Positions 60,893-64,000 of a stretch of DNA of 64,000 bases are shown here, piece after piece. Both the position numbers and the translations under genes were made by a program. The notes below the pieces were generated by a model. It had not been told where the DNA came from and ran no database searches. It saw nothing but the letters and a program-made list of their open reading frames with translations. Position 1 is the stretch's first letter. Every line of letters begins with the position of its first letter. The stretch spans positions 682,001 to 746,000 of the forward strand of contig JAUKUA010000002.1 of the NCBI GenBank assembly GCA_030549175.1. The letters run 5' to 3'. This DNA is from Lasiosphaeris hirsuta (taxonomy: Eukaryota; Ascomycota; Sordariomycetes; Sordariales; Lasiosphaeriaceae).

Positions 60893-63221
60893 TTATCTCC
60901 CCTCTTAAGAGGACTTACCTTAAGTCCTAAGGTTAGTAACCTTAAGGTCCTTAGGCTTACGTAGGTACTTAATATAAAAGTCCTAAAGTTCCTAGGTGTT
61001 AAAGAAGTACTTATATAGTTCTTAAGTCTAGTCTTTCTCTCTAAGATACCTATCCCATTTAATAAGATACTTTACTATCCTTTTCTTAATATAAGAGTTC
61101 ATGATTTCTTTTATTACGAATTTCTTAAGGTAAACATCTCTTACTTATTCTAAGACTTAAATAAGGTTAAAGATCGGCTAAGAGCCAGTTCGGAAAAGTT
61201 TAATAAGAGAGACGTGAAAGATAAGATAAATTTTCTATCGCTCCGAAAGTTCGAGTTTCACGGTTATAAGAGATATTATCTTAGAGATTTTAAACGGGCC
61301 GAGTAGCTTCTTGTCTAGTTTCTTTGAAGGTCTCTTAGTCTTAATATTCCGTACGTCAAGTATTATTAGTTATTTTTCTTCAAAGGAAGATACTTCCGTT
61401 CGCTTCCGATCTATATATTTCTTCATCCGTTCTCGAGATTTCTTAAGGGTCTTATAAAAGTTCTTATAAAATGTTATTATCTAATATGCTATGATCTTAC
61501 TATGTAGGTTATATATAAATTCGTTAGATAAATTATTTATAGCTAGATAATATCTATAATTAGTATAGAAAAGAGAGCTACTAATAGAAGTTAACTTAGT
61601 GTTATTTTACGTAAATTTAGTTATAGGTAATAAGATATCTTAGTTATTTATTTTATAGTTAATAAAGGCTCTAAGATAGGCCTCGATATACTAATTAAGA
61701 CGTTTAGTCTAACTATTTATTTTAGGATAGAACGAGGTTAATATTCTTAGCTTAATTTTAACATATTTAAAGAAGTCGTACCAAAGTCTTATGTTAAACC
61801 ATAAGTCCCGATTAGAAATAATACTAGTAGATATGCCGTAATATTTTTAACATTTACGGACGAAGATTAAGATTAAGTCTTTTATCTTTTTAGTATCGTC
61901 TTTTAAAGATATGAAATATATTATTTTAATAAAGGTATCGACAATAACTTAGATAAAACTATATCTATTAGAGAGAGAAAGGTCCGTTATAAAATTTATT
62001 AAAATAAGTTTTTAGAGAGAGTATTCTAACTTAATAAGATAAAGTAGTCCGAAAAGAAAGTAACGTCTTAACTTATTACTTTAACACTTATAATAGGAAT
62101 GTACAAAGTCAACGACGTCCTTCTTAAGGTTTTGCCAGAATATGTACCGTCTAATAAGTTTAACGGTCTTATCTATACCTATATAACCTATCACTTTGAT
62201 ATTATGTTCTAAGTAGATAATCTAGATCTTAAGTCTCTTGTTATTAAAGATCTAAATATGATTCTTTATAACTAAGGTTCCGTCTTCTTTAGTTACGTCT
62301 TTTCTAAGAGAAACTAGAATCTTCTAATACATTTCGTCTGTAAGAATAGTAACTTTAATTTACTCGAAGAATTTTTCGTTCTATTTTAATGTTAAAATAT
62401 TATAGAGACGTACTTTTGAGATTATAAACATAAGAACTTCAAAGTGTAAAAAGTACTCTTTATTTAAAACAGAGGTTATTAGCTAGTTTTTATCTCTCCC
62501 TTCCGAAAGGTACTCTTTATACCGTGAGAAAGTATCTACCTTAACATTCTATATATTAGGACAGAAATTAATAACGAAGTTAAAGGTAACGAGTTACTGA
62601 GCTTATCGAGCTTAACGGTAGTTAAGGAATTTGGTAGTTTAGAAGTATTTTAGATTACGGTAGTCCGAGAAGACTTTAATACGGTATTTAGTTCCCTTAA
62701 GGTAATGTCTCTAACGTTAGAAGTAATTAACTATTACTAAGAGTTCTTTATTATAAATCTCGTAGTTAATTTCCATAGAAATTAATTTTCTTAAGTAAAA
62801 TGTCATAGGGTATATCTTACCGTCATCTTACTTCTATAATATTATTTCTTCTAACGTATAATCTAAAGCGTTAGGTTCGATAATAGGTAGTTTATTAAGG
62901 TCGAAATAGACTAGAACAGAAGCTTCGGTAAAGGTTTTTTTTAATACTTTAAATATAATATTTATCTAATTGTTCTATGTCTAAGTTTTCTAAGTAAGGT
63001 TTATAAAATTAGTAAGTAGTTTAGTAATGTATAAGTAGCCTTTAATATAGTATCTATAGAAGTTTATAAATTTATTAAAGTATTAGACTTCTTTTATCGA
63101 TTTTAGCTGTTCTTATAAAAGGATATATTCTACTTTATCCTTTAATATTACGATACTTATAATATTAATAATATAACCTAGGTACTCTAGTTCCTTAATA
63201 TCTTATATATATTTAAAGAGG
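60893..63221 (-). pseudogene. pol: Element G pol, C-terminal two-thirds
   Basis: Minus-strand relic covering chromodomain (near 61040-61150), integrase, RNase H and the RT thumb, by alignment with E and B. LTR H cuts it roughly 100 bp before the RT catalytic motif would be reached. RIP stops occur throughout. Confidence 0.9.
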
Positions 63222-64000
63222 TGTCACACTGGTAGGCTCACCTAGGTCAACAGGGTCACTGACCTCCTTGACCGAGCCTTATACCAGCGGCACGAACTAC
63301 ACACAAGAAGCATATACCCATTAACCCACAAACATATATCATAGATCACGTGAATAAGGGAACTATCACAAAGGATAGCCACAACGTGGCTCAACCTCGG
63401 GATATGATCCCACACGTAGCTTATAGCCTACTTAGCCGGTACGTAGGTCAGCGGATTCTCATAAGTACCCATGGGTCACGACGGAATACCTAGAACTACT
63501 CATAAGCTAAAGTAACCGTATAACGGACCTCGCCTATGCTAGGTAACGTTATCAGACTTCAGATTTGCCATGGACAAGCTATTTAACCTTAGTATCGTAG
63601 TTAAGGCCTATACAGTTAACCCGGACTTTGTAGCTGGTCTTTCGAATCATAGACCTTCCCGCTATCGCTAGTATTTCTTTAGAAGACTTAGAACCCGACG
63701 TTCTCCGGAGTCTAGCTTTAGTAGTGATAGGTAGCCGTGACCCCCACGTATAAGTTACGAAGGGAACCGTTACTATGACAGCTGACCAGGGGATTAACCT
63801 AATAGTATTATAGCTAACGTAAGTACTAAGGACGTGAAAGAACACTTATAATAATGGATACCATACTACTAAAGCTGTATAGATAAGTACTAATACCGGC
63901 TATGGACCGACATGTGATAGGCCGGCTTTACTTAGCTTATAGCCGCTAATTTGTAGGGCGTGAGAAACGGGTAGCTAGAAAGGAGATTTAGGACCGACGG
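63222..64000 (+). repeat. LTR H (type I), 5' 779 bp only
   Basis: Starts TGTCACACTGGTAGG directly after agagg (63217-63221, presumed target duplication) inside G pol, and runs off the window. The type I marker ggcctatacagttaaccc (near 63605) is present. Whether it is a solo LTR or the 5' LTR of a full element cannot be seen. The short minus-strand open frame at 63579-63845 is an LTR artefact. Confidence 0.93.

Larger units (their letters stand above)
59574..64000 (-). mobile_element. Element G: chromovirus (type II), runs off the window, interrupted by LTR H
   Basis: Complete 3' LTR followed (in minus-strand order, upward in coordinates) by the chromodomain, integrase, RNase H and end of RT of pol. 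It is then interrupted at 63222 by a plus-strand LTR. The rest of G, if present, lies beyond 64000. Confidence 0.93.

Noticed and set aside
1..64000. A functional or novel defence/biosynthetic system
   Set aside because: No intact genes are present. All coding relics carry multiple stops, and the only recognised host gene is a dead methyltransferase.

Overview
This window is almost entirely dead transposon DNA from a filamentous ascomycete (Pezizomycotina is the best inference; no species is identified). It is AT-rich, with CpA/TpG strongly depleted and replaced by TpA on both strands while CpG survives. That is the signature of repeat-induced point mutation (RIP). Every coding frame is filled with TAA/TAG stops at positions where CAA, CAG or TGG would be expected. 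I see no intact protein-coding gene, rRNA, tRNA or CRISPR array.

Layout: one family of Ty3/Gypsy LTR retrotransposons of the chromovirus type (gag with a CCHC knuckle, then pol with protease, RT, RNase H, integrase and chromodomain; LTRs of about 1.32 kb; full length 8722 bp) accounts for roughly 54 kb. The copies are: A (1-6987, +, 5' end outside the window, carrying a solo LTR at 1700-3027); B (7127-15848, -); C (21805-39252, +) interrupted by D (26173-34894, -); E (41682-59131, -) interrupted by F (43350-52072, +); and G (59574-64000, -, running off the window) interrupted by an LTR, H (63222-64000, +). Target-site duplications delimit the solo LTR, B, C and F exactly, and D and E to within one base.

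Length bookkeeping separates two subfamilies. Type II (B, C, E, G) has 1319-bp LTRs (E's 3' copy is 1315), a 779-codon gag and a 1210-codon pol. Type I (D, F, the solo LTR, H) has 1328-bp LTRs, a 776-codon gag and a 1207-codon pol. All four nested insertions are type I. Three hosts are type II and the fourth, A, is an intermediate type, so two waves of transposition are readable here.

Between the elements lie four remnants of the older host locus: 6988-7126, 15849-21804, 39253-41681 and 59132-59573. They are also mutated. The clearest gene relic is a LaeA/UMTA-like SAM-dependent methyltransferase pseudogene (about 40073-41340). It is split by a 219-bp GC-rich, non-RIPed insertion (40698-40916) that has an 11-bp target duplication and a strong hairpin. 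The 15.85-21.8 kb block holds unrecognised minus-strand coding relics, including a partial tandem duplication later cut by element C.

Nothing here works together as a functional system. The interest lies in the transposon history: nested order, subfamily replacement, a RIP gradient that spares the outer edges of each element, conserved leader hairpins and gag/pol frameshift sites, and a small insertion that escaped RIP.
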